Of a stretch of 64,000 bases of DNA, positions 31,489 to 40,137 are shown one piece after another. The stretch is from Atopobium sp034113385 (GTDB lineage Bacteria; Actinomycetota; Coriobacteriia; Coriobacteriales; Atopobiaceae): the NCBI RefSeq assembly GCF_034113385.1, contig NZ_JAXEXL010000015.1, positions 57,540-121,539 on the forward strand. The letters run 5' to 3'. The position numbers and the translations under genes are program-made. Position 1 is the first letter of the stretch, and each line of letters opens with the position of its first letter. Under the pieces are notes generated by a model. The model searched no databases and had not been told where the DNA came from. It saw only the letters and a program-made list of their open reading frames with translations.

Positions 31489-32768
31489 AGGGAATCGCCA
31501 ACGCATTTCGCATTAAAGAGCTCCGTAACAAGATTTTGCTTACGCTGGGTATTTTGCTCCTGTACAGGATTGGTTCACACATTCCTGTACCGGGCATCCC
31601 ATTTGCTGGCATGCTTGCTGCTTATAAGAGCGCATCTTCTAATGCAAGCTTCATCTCGGTGCTCGACCTGTTCTCAGGCGGTGCACTTTCTCGTGTTTCG
31701 TTGTTCAGCTTAGGCATTATGCCCTACATTACTGCAGAAATTATCATGCAGATGATGCAAACAGTAGTTCCGTCTTTGAGTGAACTTGCTAAAGAGGGCG
31801 AGGCTGGTCAGCGCAAGATTACACAGTACAACCGCTACATCACGATTGTTCTTGCGTTTATCAGCGCTGTTGGTTATCTCTTCTTGTTTAAGAGTCCAGC
31901 TTTTGGCATTAGCTTTGCAAATAGCGGAGCACCCGAGCTCCTTATGGATGCTGTAGTTGTTGTAACTATGGTTACAGGCGCCATTATGATTATGTGGCTC
32001 GGTGAGGTTATCACTCAACGTGGTGTTGGTAATGGTATGTCGCTCATTATCTTTACCAATATCATGAGTGGTCTTCCTTCGGCAATTCAGGGCACCATTC
32101 AGTCGTCCGATAAGGGCGTCTTGTACGCAGCCCTTACTGTTTTGGTTATTGCGATTGTCATTCCGTTCATTGTGTACATTGAGCGTGGACAGCGTCGTAT
32201 TCCAATTCAGTACGCAAAGCGTGTTGTAGGCCGCAGGATTATGGGTGGTCAATCCACATATTTGCCTATTAAGGTAAATACTGCTGGTGTAGTGCCCATC
32301 ATTTTTGCTTCTGCAATTCTGTACTTCCCTGCACAAATTGCAGTTTTCTTCCCTGGCGTAGCTTGGATTAACAACGTAGCCAATGCGGTATCCGCCGGAT
32401 GGGTAAACTGGACGCTTTCTGTTTTGCTAATTGTCTTCTTTGCATACTTCTATACCTCTATGGTATTTAACCCAGAGGAGACAGCAGATAACCTCAAGAA
32501 GCAGGGTGGCTTTATTCCTGGTGTACGTCCAGGCTCTGCAACCGCTGCGTATATCAAGAGTACGCTCGATCATATTACGCTGCCCGGCGCCATTTTTATG
32601 GCACTTATCGCAGTAGTTCCTTCTATTGCATTTACCTTTACGTCCAATGCGCTTATTAGGACGTTTGGTGGCACCTCTATTCTGATTATGGTTGGTGTTG
32701 CAATGGATACTATCTCTCAGCTTGAGGCACAGTTGAAGATGCACAACTACGAGGGTTTCTTTAAGTAG
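31482..32768 (+). CDS. secY: preprotein translocase subunit SecY
   Basis: SecY, 428 residues, the channel of the SecYEG translocon, with ten hydrophobic helices. GTG start inside rplO with GGAGGAAAGG upstream. Typical segments are KILLTLGILLLYRIGSHIPVPGI, FSGGALSRVSLFSLGIMPYITAEIIMQMM, YIERGQRRIPIQYAKRVVGRR, and NPEETADNLKKQGGFIPGVRPG with the arginines that contact SecA. It ends EAQLKMHNYEGFFK. Confidence 0.98.
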   Translation: MLKGIANAFRIKELRNKILLTLGILLLYRIGSHIPVPGIPFAGMLAAYKSASSNASFISVLDLFSGGALSRVSLFSLGIMPYITAEIIMQMMQTVVPSLSELAKEGEAGQRKITQYNRYITIVLAFISAVGYLFLFKSPAFGISFANSGAPELLMDAVVVVTMVTGAIMIMWLGEVITQRGVGNGMSLIIFTNIMSGLPSAIQGTIQSSDKGVLYAALTVLVIAIVIPFIVYIERGQRRIPIQYAKRVVGRRIMGGQSTYLPIKVNTAGVVPIIFASAILYFPAQIAVFFPGVAWINNVANAVSAGWVNWTLSVLLIVFFAYFYTSMVFNPEETADNLKKQGGFIPGVRPGSATAAYIKSTLDHITLPGAIFMALIAVVPSIAFTFTSNALIRTFGGTSILIMVGVAMDTISQLEAQLKMHNYEGFFK

Positions 32769-32775
32769 GAGAAGA

Positions 32776-33411
32776 GTGACGCACATGAACATTGTATTGC
32801 TCGGCGCTCCTGGCGCAGGAAAGGGAACTCAAGCACAGAAGCTTGTAGCTGAATTTGGAGTAGCACACATCTCTACCGGTGACATGCTTCGTGCAGCTGT
32901 TAAAGCTCAAAGTCCTTTGGGTGTAAAGGCTAAGTCTTTTATGGATGCGGGTACCTTAGTGCCTGACGAGCTCATTATTGATTTGGTTAAAGAGCGCCTT
33001 AGTGCCCAAGATGCACAAAAGGGTTTTATTTTGGATGGTTTCCCCCGCAATACAGCTCAAGCAATTGCTCTTGATACAGCGTTAGAAACTATGGGCAAGG
33101 CCATTGATTCTGCCTTATTGGTAGATGTGGCATCCGATGTTATTGTTGCACGCTTAAGTGGACGTCGCACCTGCAAAGCATGCGGTTATACCGGCACTGC
33201 TGCAGATGAGGCTTGTCCAAGGTGTGACGGAGAAATGTATCAGCGTGATGACGATAAGCCAGAGACCATTAAGCATCGTCTTGATGTCTATGAGCAGCAA
33301 ACCGCGCCGCTTATTGGTTACTACCAAGAGCGTGGTCTTCTCAACAAGGTTGATGGTGATCGTCCTGTTGACGTTGTGTACTCAGATGTAAAGGGTCAGC
33401 TCGGTCTATGA
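32776..33411 (+). CDS. adk: adenylate kinase (zinc-lid type)
   Basis: Adenylate kinase, about 211 residues, converting ATP + AMP to 2 ADP in the cytosol. The P loop is GAPGAGKGTQ, the AMP site STGDMLRAAV, followed by LDGFPRN. The lid carries four cysteines (CKACGYTG...CPRC), so it should hold structural zinc. The GTG at 32776 is only 4 nt from GGAG; an ATG at 32785 giving MNIVLL, the common family start, is an equal possibility. Stop overlaps the map start by 4 nt. Confidence 0.96.
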   Translation: MTHMNIVLLGAPGAGKGTQAQKLVAEFGVAHISTGDMLRAAVKAQSPLGVKAKSFMDAGTLVPDELIIDLVKERLSAQDAQKGFILDGFPRNTAQAIALDTALETMGKAIDSALLVDVASDVIVARLSGRRTCKACGYTGTAADEACPRCDGEMYQRDDDKPETIKHRLDVYEQQTAPLIGYYQERGLLNKVDGDRPVDVVYSDVKGQLGL

Positions 33412-34196
33412 TTATTATCAAAACACCGCAGCAGATCGAAGAAATGAAAGTCTCTGGAGCGCTGTCTAAGATGGCGCTCCGCCGCGTTGGTGCTGCGATT
33501 AAGCCCGGGGTAAGCACCCTTGAGCTTGATCAGATTGCCGAAAGTGTCATTCGTATGCACGGCGGAACCCCCACGTTTAAGGGATACGGCGGCTTTCCGG
33601 GGTCTATTTGCGCAAGCATCAACGAGCAAGTAGTTCATGGTATTCCTTCTGCTGACGTTCGCCTTTCAGAAGGTGACATCATTTCTATTGATACGGGGGC
33701 TACAGTCAATGGTTGGGCAGGCGACAACGCTTGGACCTTCTTTGTTGGCGAGCCATCCCGTGAGGCAAAGGCATTGTGCGAGGTAACGCGCGATTGCCTT
33801 AAGGCAGCAATTGCTCAAGCTCTTCCCGGCAATCATCTGGGTGATATTGGCAATGCTTGCCAAGAGCTTGCCGAGAAGAACGGCTTTGGTGTACTTCGCG
33901 AGTATGTAGGTCATGGCGTTGGTCATGATTTGCATGAAGAGCCAAATGTTCCTAATTATGGTAAGCGTGGTCGTGGTGTTCGTTTGCAAGTTGGTATGGT
34001 CATTGCAATTGAACCCATGATTACGTTTGGTAGTCCTACGGTTGACGTAGCTCCCAATGGCTGGACAGTTTCTACGATTGACCACTCATTAGCAGCGCAC
34101 TATGAGAACACCGTGGCGATTACAGAAGATGGTCCCGTTATTGTTTCCGCCGATGACAAGGGCGCATGGTGCTCCTTGTATGGTGGGCAACTTTAA
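33408..34196 (+). CDS. map: methionine aminopeptidase type I
   Basis: MetAP, 262 residues, removes N-terminal Met from nascent proteins. The metal ligands are visible in DTGATVNGWAGDNAWTF (two Asp), GVGHDLHEEP (His), EPMITFG (Glu) and ENTVAITEDG (Glu). It starts in the ATGA overlap with adk and follows the secY-adk-map-infA order. No N-terminal SH3 or zinc extension is present. Confidence 0.98.
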   Translation: MIIIKTPQQIEEMKVSGALSKMALRRVGAAIKPGVSTLELDQIAESVIRMHGGTPTFKGYGGFPGSICASINEQVVHGIPSADVRLSEGDIISIDTGATVNGWAGDNAWTFFVGEPSREAKALCEVTRDCLKAAIAQALPGNHLGDIGNACQELAEKNGFGVLREYVGHGVGHDLHEEPNVPNYGKRGRGVRLQVGMVIAIEPMITFGSPTVDVAPNGWTVSTIDHSLAAHYENTVAITEDGPVIVSADDKGAWCSLYGGQL

Positions 34197-34220
34197 AATC
34201 TATGTTCAATTGATGACGTT

Positions 34221-34250
34221 TAGACAAAATGCTTGTAGTTTAGGTATGAT
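34221..34250 (+). promoter_or_regulatory. infA promoter
   Basis: TAGACA (34221-34226, one mismatch to consensus), an 18-bp spacer and TATGAT (34245-34250), about 40 bp before the infA start. It makes infA-rpmJ-rpsMKD-rpoA-rplQ a separate unit. Confidence 0.75.
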
Positions 34251-34289
34251 GTCTAATCGCCGATATTGTGCGAGGAGAGGTATACACCA

Positions 34290-34508
34290 GTGAGCAAACA
34301 GGACGCAATTGAGCTTGAGGGTAAAGTACTCGAGCCCCTGCCAAATGCGATGTTCAAGGTTGAGCTCGAAAATGGTAGCACCATTCTGTGCACCATCTCG
34401 GGCAAGATTCGAATGAACTACATTCGTATTCTTCCTGGTGACAAGGTTGTAGTGGAGATTTCTCCCTACGATTTGACTCGTGGACGCATTACGTACCGTT
34501 ACAAGTAA
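34290..34508 (+). CDS. infA: translation initiation factor IF-1
   Basis: IF-1, 72 residues, an OB-fold protein that blocks the A site during initiation. It reads VSKQDAIELEGKVLEPLPNAMFKVEL, then GKIRMNYIRILPGDKVVVEISPYDL and GRITYRYK. The GTG start at 34290 gives the exact family length and has GAGGAGAGG 9 nt upstream. Confidence 0.98.
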   Translation: MSKQDAIELEGKVLEPLPNAMFKVELENGSTILCTISGKIRMNYIRILPGDKVVVEISPYDLTRGRITYRYK

Positions 34509-34647
34509 GTAATCGTCTTGTTCTTCTTAAGGACGGCAAACGGTTATTCACGCCTGCGGCTGGGCGAGTAGATAGCGCATGATCAGCTCCACCTGATCGG
34601 CCACCATAGCACGAGGGTTCGTAATAGAACTATCGAGAGGAATTAAA

Positions 34648-34761
34648 ATGAAGGTACGTCCTTCCGTTAAAAAGATGTGCGATAAGTGCAAAGTCATTCG
34701 CCGTCACGGTAAGGTATACGTGATTTGCGAGAACCCGCGCCATAAGCAGCGCCAGGGCTAA
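34648..34761 (+). CDS. rpmJ: 50S ribosomal protein L36
   Basis: Very short gene, 37 codons: MKVRPSVKKMCDKCKVIRR...ending RHKQRQG. The zinc ligands CDKC, C and H are present, so this is the zinc-binding form. The RBS is GAGAGGAA. It lies in the usual infA-rpmJ-rpsM order. The 139-bp gap before it shows only a GATCAG/CTGATC stem near 34580. Confidence 0.97.
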   Translation: MKVRPSVKKMCDKCKVIRRHGKVYVICENPRHKQRQG

Positions 34762-34776
34762 GAGAGGAGCACGAAG

Positions 34777-35145
34777 TTGGCCCGTATTAACGGTGTCGAC
34801 CTCCCACGCGAAAAGCGTGTCGAGATCGGTCTAACTTATATCTACGGCATTGGCCGCACCAGCGCTTCCAAGGTCTGTGAAGCAGCTGGAGTAAATCCAG
34901 ACACTCATGTACGTGACCTCACTGAGGACGAAGTAACTAGGCTTCGTGATGCTATCGACGCTAACTATACCGTCGAGGGCGATTTGCGTCGTGAAGTTCG
35001 TCAAAACGTAGCCCGTTTGATGGAGATTGGTTGCTACCGCGGCCTTCGTCATCGTAAGGGTCTTCCTGTCCGTGGTCAGCGCACCCACACGAACGCTCGT
35101 ACCCGTAAGGGTAAGCGTCGTCAGGTCGGCGGCAAGAAGAAGTAG
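34777..35145 (+). CDS. rpsM: 30S ribosomal protein S13
   Basis: S13, 122 residues, bridging small and large subunits. The TTG start is supported by GAGAGGAG and by the universal N-terminus ARINGVDLPREKRVEIGLTYIYGIG. The C-terminal part has GCYRGLRHRKGLPVRGQRTHTNARTRKG. Confidence 0.98.
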   Translation: MARINGVDLPREKRVEIGLTYIYGIGRTSASKVCEAAGVNPDTHVRDLTEDEVTRLRDAIDANYTVEGDLRREVRQNVARLMEIGCYRGLRHRKGLPVRGQRTHTNARTRKGKRRQVGGKKK

Positions 35146-35157
35146 GGAGACTAGACA

Positions 35158-35559
35158 ATGGCTACACAGAAGAAGAACGCTCGCGCACGCGTAAAGCGCT
35201 CTGAGCGTAAAAACATTGCTGTTGGACAGGCTCACATTAAGAGCACCTTTAACAACACAATTATTTCGATTACTGATCCCCAAGGCAACGTAATCGCATG
35301 GCAGTCTGCCGGTACCGTTGGTTTCAAGGGTTCTCGTAAGTCCACTCCTTTTGCTGCACAAATGGCAGCAGAGGCATGCGCCAAGGCAGCTATGGAGCAC
35401 GGCCTGCATAAGGTTTCCGTGTTCGTAAAGGGCCCCGGCTCTGGTCGTGAGACCGCTATTCGTTCCCTCCAGGCTGCTGGCCTTGAGGTTTCGAGCATTC
35501 AGGACAAGACCCCCATTCCGCACAACGGTTGCCGTCCGTGCAAGCGTCGTCGCGTGTAG
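35158..35559 (+). CDS. rpsK: 30S ribosomal protein S11
   Basis: S11, 133 residues, on the platform near the anti-Shine-Dalgarno. It has GQAHIKSTFNNTIISITDPQGNVIAWQSAG and the C-terminal DKTPIPHNGCRPCKRRRV. The RBS is AGGGAG. The preceding rpsM ends 12 nt before it. Confidence 0.98.
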   Translation: MATQKKNARARVKRSERKNIAVGQAHIKSTFNNTIISITDPQGNVIAWQSAGTVGFKGSRKSTPFAAQMAAEACAKAAMEHGLHKVSVFVKGPGSGRETAIRSLQAAGLEVSSIQDKTPIPHNGCRPCKRRRV

Positions 35560-35577
35560 TAAGGAAGGATCACTAAC

Positions 35578-36171
35578 ATGGCAGTGGATAGGACGCCTGT
35601 TCTGAAGAGGTGCAGGTCTCTTGACATTGATCCCATCGTTATGGGCATCAATAAGAAGTCCAATCGTACGCCTAAGCGTACGCGCCGCAACGAGTCCGAG
35701 TACGGTCGTCAGCTGCGCGAGAAGCAAAAGGCTAAGTTTATTTACGGTGTTCTCGAGAAGCAATTCCGTGGCTACTATGCCAAGGCAATTAAGATTGAGG
35801 GCATTACTGGTGACAACCTGATGACGATTCTTGAGACTCGTCTTGATAACGTTGTCTTCCGTCTTGGTTTTGCACGTACCCGTAAAGAGGCACGTCAGAC
35901 GGTACGTCATGGTCATATTACCGTGAACGGTCACCGTGTTGATATTCCTTCTTATCGTGTAAAGGCTGGCGACGTTGTTGCCGTAGCTGCTAAGGCTAAG
36001 GATTTGCTTCCCATTAAGGAAGCCTTGATTTCCACCGAGCACATGGCTGTACCCGCCTGGCTTGAGGTTGATATTGAGAAGCTCCAGGGCTCTGTCTTGC
36101 AGCTTCCCACTCGTGATCAGATTGATCTCGACATCGACGCTCAGCTCATCGTCGAGCTCTACTCCAAGTAG
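35578..36171 (+). CDS. rpsD: 30S ribosomal protein S4
   Basis: S4, 197 residues, a primary 16S binder and, in some bacteria, the autoregulator of this operon. It shows AVDRTPVLKRCRSLDIDP, QLREKQKAKFIYGVLEKQF and the S4 domain LDNVVFRLGFARTRKEARQTVRHGHITVNG. The zinc cysteines found in some S4 proteins are absent. The RBS is AAGGAAGGA. Confidence 0.97.
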   Translation: MAVDRTPVLKRCRSLDIDPIVMGINKKSNRTPKRTRRNESEYGRQLREKQKAKFIYGVLEKQFRGYYAKAIKIEGITGDNLMTILETRLDNVVFRLGFARTRKEARQTVRHGHITVNGHRVDIPSYRVKAGDVVAVAAKAKDLLPIKEALISTEHMAVPAWLEVDIEKLQGSVLQLPTRDQIDLDIDAQLIVELYSK

Positions 36172-36194
36172 TCCAGCTCTGGTTGGAGGTATAC

Positions 36195-37136
36195 ATGTCC
36201 GAATTCATCCGCCCTACCGTCTCTGTTGAGGAGATTAGCGACACCCTTTCTCGCGTCATTGTTGAGCCTTTAGAGCGTGGCTATGGCGATACCTTGGGTA
36301 ATTCCCTACGTCGCGTCCTTCTTTCCTCACTGGAAGGTGCGGCTGTTGAGGCAATCAGGATTGATGGTGTCCAGCATGAGTTCACTTCGGTAGAGGGCGT
36401 CTATGAAGACGTTACCGATATCGTTTTGAACGTTAAGGAGCTTGTATTCCAGGCAATGGGTACAGGTGACGAGGCTGAGGCAACCATCAACATCGATGGT
36501 CCTGCAACGGTTACCGGTGGCGATTTCTCTGTACCAGCAGAGTTCAATCTTATTAACCCCGAGCACGTAATTTGCCACCTTGGCGAGGGTGCTCACCTGT
36601 CAATGTCTTTGCGCATTGGCACTGGCCGTGGTTACGTGAGCGGCGAGGACAACAAGCGTGATTCTGATCCTATCGGAATCATTCACATTGATTCTCGTTT
36701 CTCTCCTGTGCGCCGCTGCGCTAAGGTCGTAGAGCCTTGCCGTGTTGGTCAGCACACTGACTACGATCGTTTAATCCTCGAGGTAGAGACTGATGGCTCC
36801 ATCGCACCTCGCGATGCTGTTGTTGAGGCCTCTAACATCATCAATCAGCACATGGGTGCATTTATGACTCTTGCTGAGCAGACCGAGGAGCCCGAAGAGC
36901 AGTCCATCTTTGCAGCTGAAGAGACGGACGATAACAGCGATCTTGATAAGCAGATTGAGGACTTGGATCTTTCCGTACGTTCTTACAACTGCCTCAAGCG
37001 TGCAGCAATTCACTCTGTACGTCAGCTGGTTGAGTTCTCCGAGAACGATCTTCTCAACATCCGTAACTTCGGCGTCAAGTCCATCGAAGAGGTTAAGGAT
37101 AAGCTCGAATCGATGGGTCTTGGCCTTAAAGCTTAA
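36195..37136 (+). CDS. rpoA: DNA-directed RNA polymerase alpha subunit
   Basis: RpoA, 313 residues, scaffold for polymerase assembly. The NTD has VEPLERGYGDTLGNSLRRVLLSSLEG and the CTD (about 248-309) is a helix-hairpin-helix module reading LSVRSYNCLKRAAIHSV and later FGVKSIEEVKDKL. It contacts UP elements and activators. An acidic linker joins the two. The ATG at 36195 follows GGAGG. The CTD is strikingly similar to the extra domain at the end of RpoC in this genome. Confidence 0.98.
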   Translation: MSEFIRPTVSVEEISDTLSRVIVEPLERGYGDTLGNSLRRVLLSSLEGAAVEAIRIDGVQHEFTSVEGVYEDVTDIVLNVKELVFQAMGTGDEAEATINIDGPATVTGGDFSVPAEFNLINPEHVICHLGEGAHLSMSLRIGTGRGYVSGEDNKRDSDPIGIIHIDSRFSPVRRCAKVVEPCRVGQHTDYDRLILEVETDGSIAPRDAVVEASNIINQHMGAFMTLAEQTEEPEEQSIFAAEETDDNSDLDKQIEDLDLSVRSYNCLKRAAIHSVRQLVEFSENDLLNIRNFGVKSIEEVKDKLESMGLGLKA

Positions 37137-37171
37137 ACCCCGCCACTTACACGCTTAGAGGAGTAGTAAGA

Positions 37172-37705
37172 ATGAGGCACAACAAAAAGCGCGGCATGAA
37201 GCTTGGTACCGACGCAAGCCACACCAAGGCCATTAAGAAGAGCCTGGTTTGCGCTTTGCTGGCTAATGACCGCATTAAGACTACACAGGAGCGCGCCAAG
37301 GCTATTCGCCCTGATGTTGATCGTGTAATTACTTGGGCTAAGAGGGGCGACCTTGCTGCTCGCCGCAATGCTATTGCCAAGCTTGGCGATGCAGCTCTTG
37401 TTGCTGAGGTCTTTGACAAGGCAGCCCAGGGTCTGTGGGCAGACCGCAACGGTGGTTATACCCGCATTATGAAGTTGGGTGCTCGTAAGGGTGATAACGC
37501 TGAGGTTGTTATCATCGAGCTTGTAAACGAGCCCGTAGCTTCCAAGAAGGCAGCTAAGTCTACCGCAACGGTAAAGAAGGTTGCCGATCCTGCGAAGAAG
37601 GTAGAGGAGCCTGCAGCAGAGGCTGAGGCTACCGAGCCTGAGTCTGCTGAGGTTGCTGAGGCAACTGAGGCTACTGAGACCACCGAGGCTTCTAAGGCTG
37701 AGTAG
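37172..37705 (+). CDS. rplQ: 50S ribosomal protein L17 with acidic C-terminal tail
   Basis: L17 core in residues 1-120 (MRHNKKRGMKLGTDASHTKAIKKSLVCALL, then TKE-like dimer region and GDNAEVVIIELV). A further 57 residues of Ala/Glu/Thr/Lys repeats form a disordered acidic tail. Such tails occur on L17 in several actinobacteria. The RBS is TAGAGGAG. A terminator follows, closing the infA-rplQ unit. Confidence 0.96.
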   Translation: MRHNKKRGMKLGTDASHTKAIKKSLVCALLANDRIKTTQERAKAIRPDVDRVITWAKRGDLAARRNAIAKLGDAALVAEVFDKAAQGLWADRNGGYTRIMKLGARKGDNAEVVIIELVNEPVASKKAAKSTATVKKVADPAKKVEEPAAEAEATEPESAEVAEATEATETTEASKAE

Positions 37706-37727
37706 TTTTTACTCCATAATGTATGGT

Positions 37728-37758
37728 AAGAGGTTCGCTGAGGCGGACCTCTTTTCTT
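37728..37758 (+). terminator. terminator after rplQ
   Basis: AAGAGGTTCGC / GCGGACCTCTT stem (one G-U) with a TGAG loop, followed by TTTCTTG. Confidence 0.88.
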
Positions 37759-37830
37759 GTATAGAGACGTTATGTTTGTTGTAGTAGCATGGAGCGGTGC
37801 AGTTTTCCAACTATACGAAGGGAGGGGCGA

Positions 37831-39333
37831 GTGCTTGAGTTTAAGTCAGTAGCATATGCATACAGCAAGAGTGATGCACGTTCTGTTGCTTTGCATGAAC
37901 TATCAATATGTTTTGCTGCAGGTAAGCATGTTTGTATTGTGGGAGCAAACGGTTCTGGTAAATCCACCTTATTGCGCCTTGCAAACACAACGTTGCTGCC
38001 ATCGTCGGGCAAGATTTTGCTTGATGGTCAGGCGATGGCAGAACTAACCTCTCATGAAGTACACAGACGTGTTGGCATAGTTAAACAAGACCCTTGTGTG
38101 CAAATCGTCTCTTCCCTTGTGCTTGATGAAGTCTCATTTGGCCCTCAAAATCTGGGACTTACTGCGGATGAAATTGAGCAACGCAGCAAACAAGCATTGG
38201 ACTGTGTTGGTCTTGCTGGTTTTGAGCAAAGAAGCACGCACAGCCTTTCTGGAGGCGAGCAACAGCGGCTTGCACTGGCCGGTGTGCTTGCAATGAAGCC
38301 AGATTACGTGCTTCTTGATGAAATTACTTCTCACCTTGATGTGGCTTCTCGGCAGCGCATACGAAGCATTGTAGATGGCCTGGCAGATGCTGGTGTAGGT
38401 GTGATTGAAGTATCTCATTATGCGCAGGATGTACAAGAAGCAGATGCGGTTATTCTTCTGGAACAGGGGCGCATTACCTGGCAAGGTTTACCGGGGGAGC
38501 TTTTAGAATCTCCAGAGCTGCTCAAGCGCTCCTGTTTGGTGGGAGCGTCTGGCTGTCATGCAGGTCACTTTGTTGATGCAAACAGGGCTGTTAAGCGTAC
38601 AAAAGGTGAGGCGACGGCGTTGTGTGCCTCGCAAGTTGGTGTGGATGATATTTTGCATGAGGTTTCGCTTGAAATTAGTGCGGGCGATCTGCATATTATT
38701 GCTGGCAAATCAGGGGCAGGAAAATCGACGTTTGCGCAGGTACTTGCAGGACTGATTGTTCCTGATGCTGGAAAAGTTACATGTGCAGACCTTCAAGTGC
38801 AGCCTGGAGCTGTGGGTCTTGCTTTTCAACGAGTGGCTGAACAGCTGTTTTGCGATACCGTATTAGACGATGTTATGTTTGGGCCACAACAAGGTGGTAT
38901 GTCAGAGGCGCAAGCGCGCGTGCAGGCCACGCAAGCACTGCAGCTACTGGGCATAGGGGAAGAACTATATGAGCGCAATCCTCTTGACTTATCTGGTGGG
39001 CAAGCGCGTCGTGTTGCGCTTGCGGGAATTATTGCGCTTAAGACAGGTGTGTGCATCTTTGATGAGCCAACAGCGGGACTTGATGCAGTCGGTCGAGAAG
39101 AACTACATGCTGTGGTGGCTACGCTGTGCAAGGAAGGTCGTGCTGTGATCGTGGTAACGCATGACATCGAAGAGTGGTTGGCGCAGGCACAAACGCTAAC
39201 AGTGTTGGATACAGGTCGTGTTGTATGGTCGGGTGCTGCAAAAAAAGCAAAGCCCGTACTGGTGCGTACCGGGCTTATCAATAGTAGTAAGAGTAGTGAG
39301 GAGCAAGGGTTTCTGGCGGAGGACTACCAATGA
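37831..39333 (+). CDS. ecfA: fused energy-coupling factor ATPase (EcfA1-EcfA2)
   Basis: A 500-residue protein with two complete ABC ATPase domains in one chain. Domain 1 has GANGSGKST, signature LSGGEQQR and Walker B YVLLDEI. Domain 2 (from about 270) has GKSGAGKST, signature LSGGQARR and VCIFDEP. Most ECF transporters use separate EcfA and EcfA' chains, and fused forms are known. The GTG start is set by GGGAGGGG 5 nt upstream. It powers vitamin or metal uptake with EcfT and a substrate-binding S component, which is not in this window. It overlaps ecfT by 4 nt, right after rplQ as in many Gram-positives. Confidence 0.92.
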   Translation: MLEFKSVAYAYSKSDARSVALHELSICFAAGKHVCIVGANGSGKSTLLRLANTTLLPSSGKILLDGQAMAELTSHEVHRRVGIVKQDPCVQIVSSLVLDEVSFGPQNLGLTADEIEQRSKQALDCVGLAGFEQRSTHSLSGGEQQRLALAGVLAMKPDYVLLDEITSHLDVASRQRIRSIVDGLADAGVGVIEVSHYAQDVQEADAVILLEQGRITWQGLPGELLESPELLKRSCLVGASGCHAGHFVDANRAVKRTKGEATALCASQVGVDDILHEVSLEISAGDLHIIAGKSGAGKSTFAQVLAGLIVPDAGKVTCADLQVQPGAVGLAFQRVAEQLFCDTVLDDVMFGPQQGGMSEAQARVQATQALQLLGIGEELYERNPLDLSGGQARRVALAGIIALKTGVCIFDEPTAGLDAVGREELHAVVATLCKEGRAVIVVTHDIEEWLAQAQTLTVLDTGRVVWSGAAKKAKPVLVRTGLINSSKSSEEQGFLAEDYQ

Positions 39334-40115
39334 GGCCTGCCGTGATTTTAGGGGCATACAGCTCCAAACAAACCTGGCTACATAGTGTTGATGCTCGGGT
39401 AAAGCTGTTTGCCTTGGGCATATTGTTGGTGGCAACGTTTACGGTTCATTCCATACAAGGCCTGGGTCTTATTGTGGGATTATTAGTTGTTGCCTTGGTG
39501 GTTTCTCGTACAAATCCACGTGCTTTAAAGCAGATAGTTAAACCATTGGCTGGTATCACCATTGCAAGCTTGATTGTAAATGGTCTTGTATTGGACGGAA
39601 CAGGTACGCTTGCATTGATAGGGCCGGTTGGTCTTGCGGCCTCAGGTCTGGTACGAAGTGCTCAGGCTTTGGCACGCGTGTATGTACTGCTTGGCTTTTT
39701 CTTGGTGGTATCTTCTACCACAACTGCTCCGCAACTTGCGGAAGCCTGTGGGAGATATTTACAGCCGCTCGTGCGGTTTGGTGTACCCGTAGGAGATATT
39801 TCTATGGTGCTTTCACTAGCGTTGCGTTTTGTGCCGCTTTGCGGTGAAGCATTTGATCGAATTGTAATGGCACAAAAAGTGCGTGGTGTAAGATTTGATG
39901 TGGGCAGCATACGGCAACGTCTCAAAAAATGGCTTTCCGTATTAGTGCCTGTGGTGACTGGCCTCTTTAGTCAGGCGGATGAGCTTGCCATTTCTATGCA
40001 AGATCGCTGCTATTCAAGTGAAGGCAGAAGGTACAATCCAAGGCCCTTAGATAGGCGCGATGGCGTACTGTTTGTGATGGTTGCATTGGTAAGCATACTT
40101 GCTTGTATGATGTAG
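39330..40115 (+). CDS. ecfT: energy-coupling factor transporter transmembrane protein EcfT
   Basis: A 261-residue membrane protein with about five to six helices (42-82, 86-105, 113-140, 240-260 among them). The cytoplasmic coupling motifs typical of EcfT are visible as AQKVRGVRFD and MQDRCYSSEGRR (the A-R-G pattern is imperfect in the second). It starts inside the end of the fused ATPase gene through ATGA coupling. Confidence 0.9.
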   Translation: MRPAVILGAYSSKQTWLHSVDARVKLFALGILLVATFTVHSIQGLGLIVGLLVVALVVSRTNPRALKQIVKPLAGITIASLIVNGLVLDGTGTLALIGPVGLAASGLVRSAQALARVYVLLGFFLVVSSTTTAPQLAEACGRYLQPLVRFGVPVGDISMVLSLALRFVPLCGEAFDRIVMAQKVRGVRFDVGSIRQRLKKWLSVLVPVVTGLFSQADELAISMQDRCYSSEGRRYNPRPLDRRDGVLFVMVALVSILACMM

Positions 40116-40137
40116 TAAATGCAAAAAAGGATGCACA

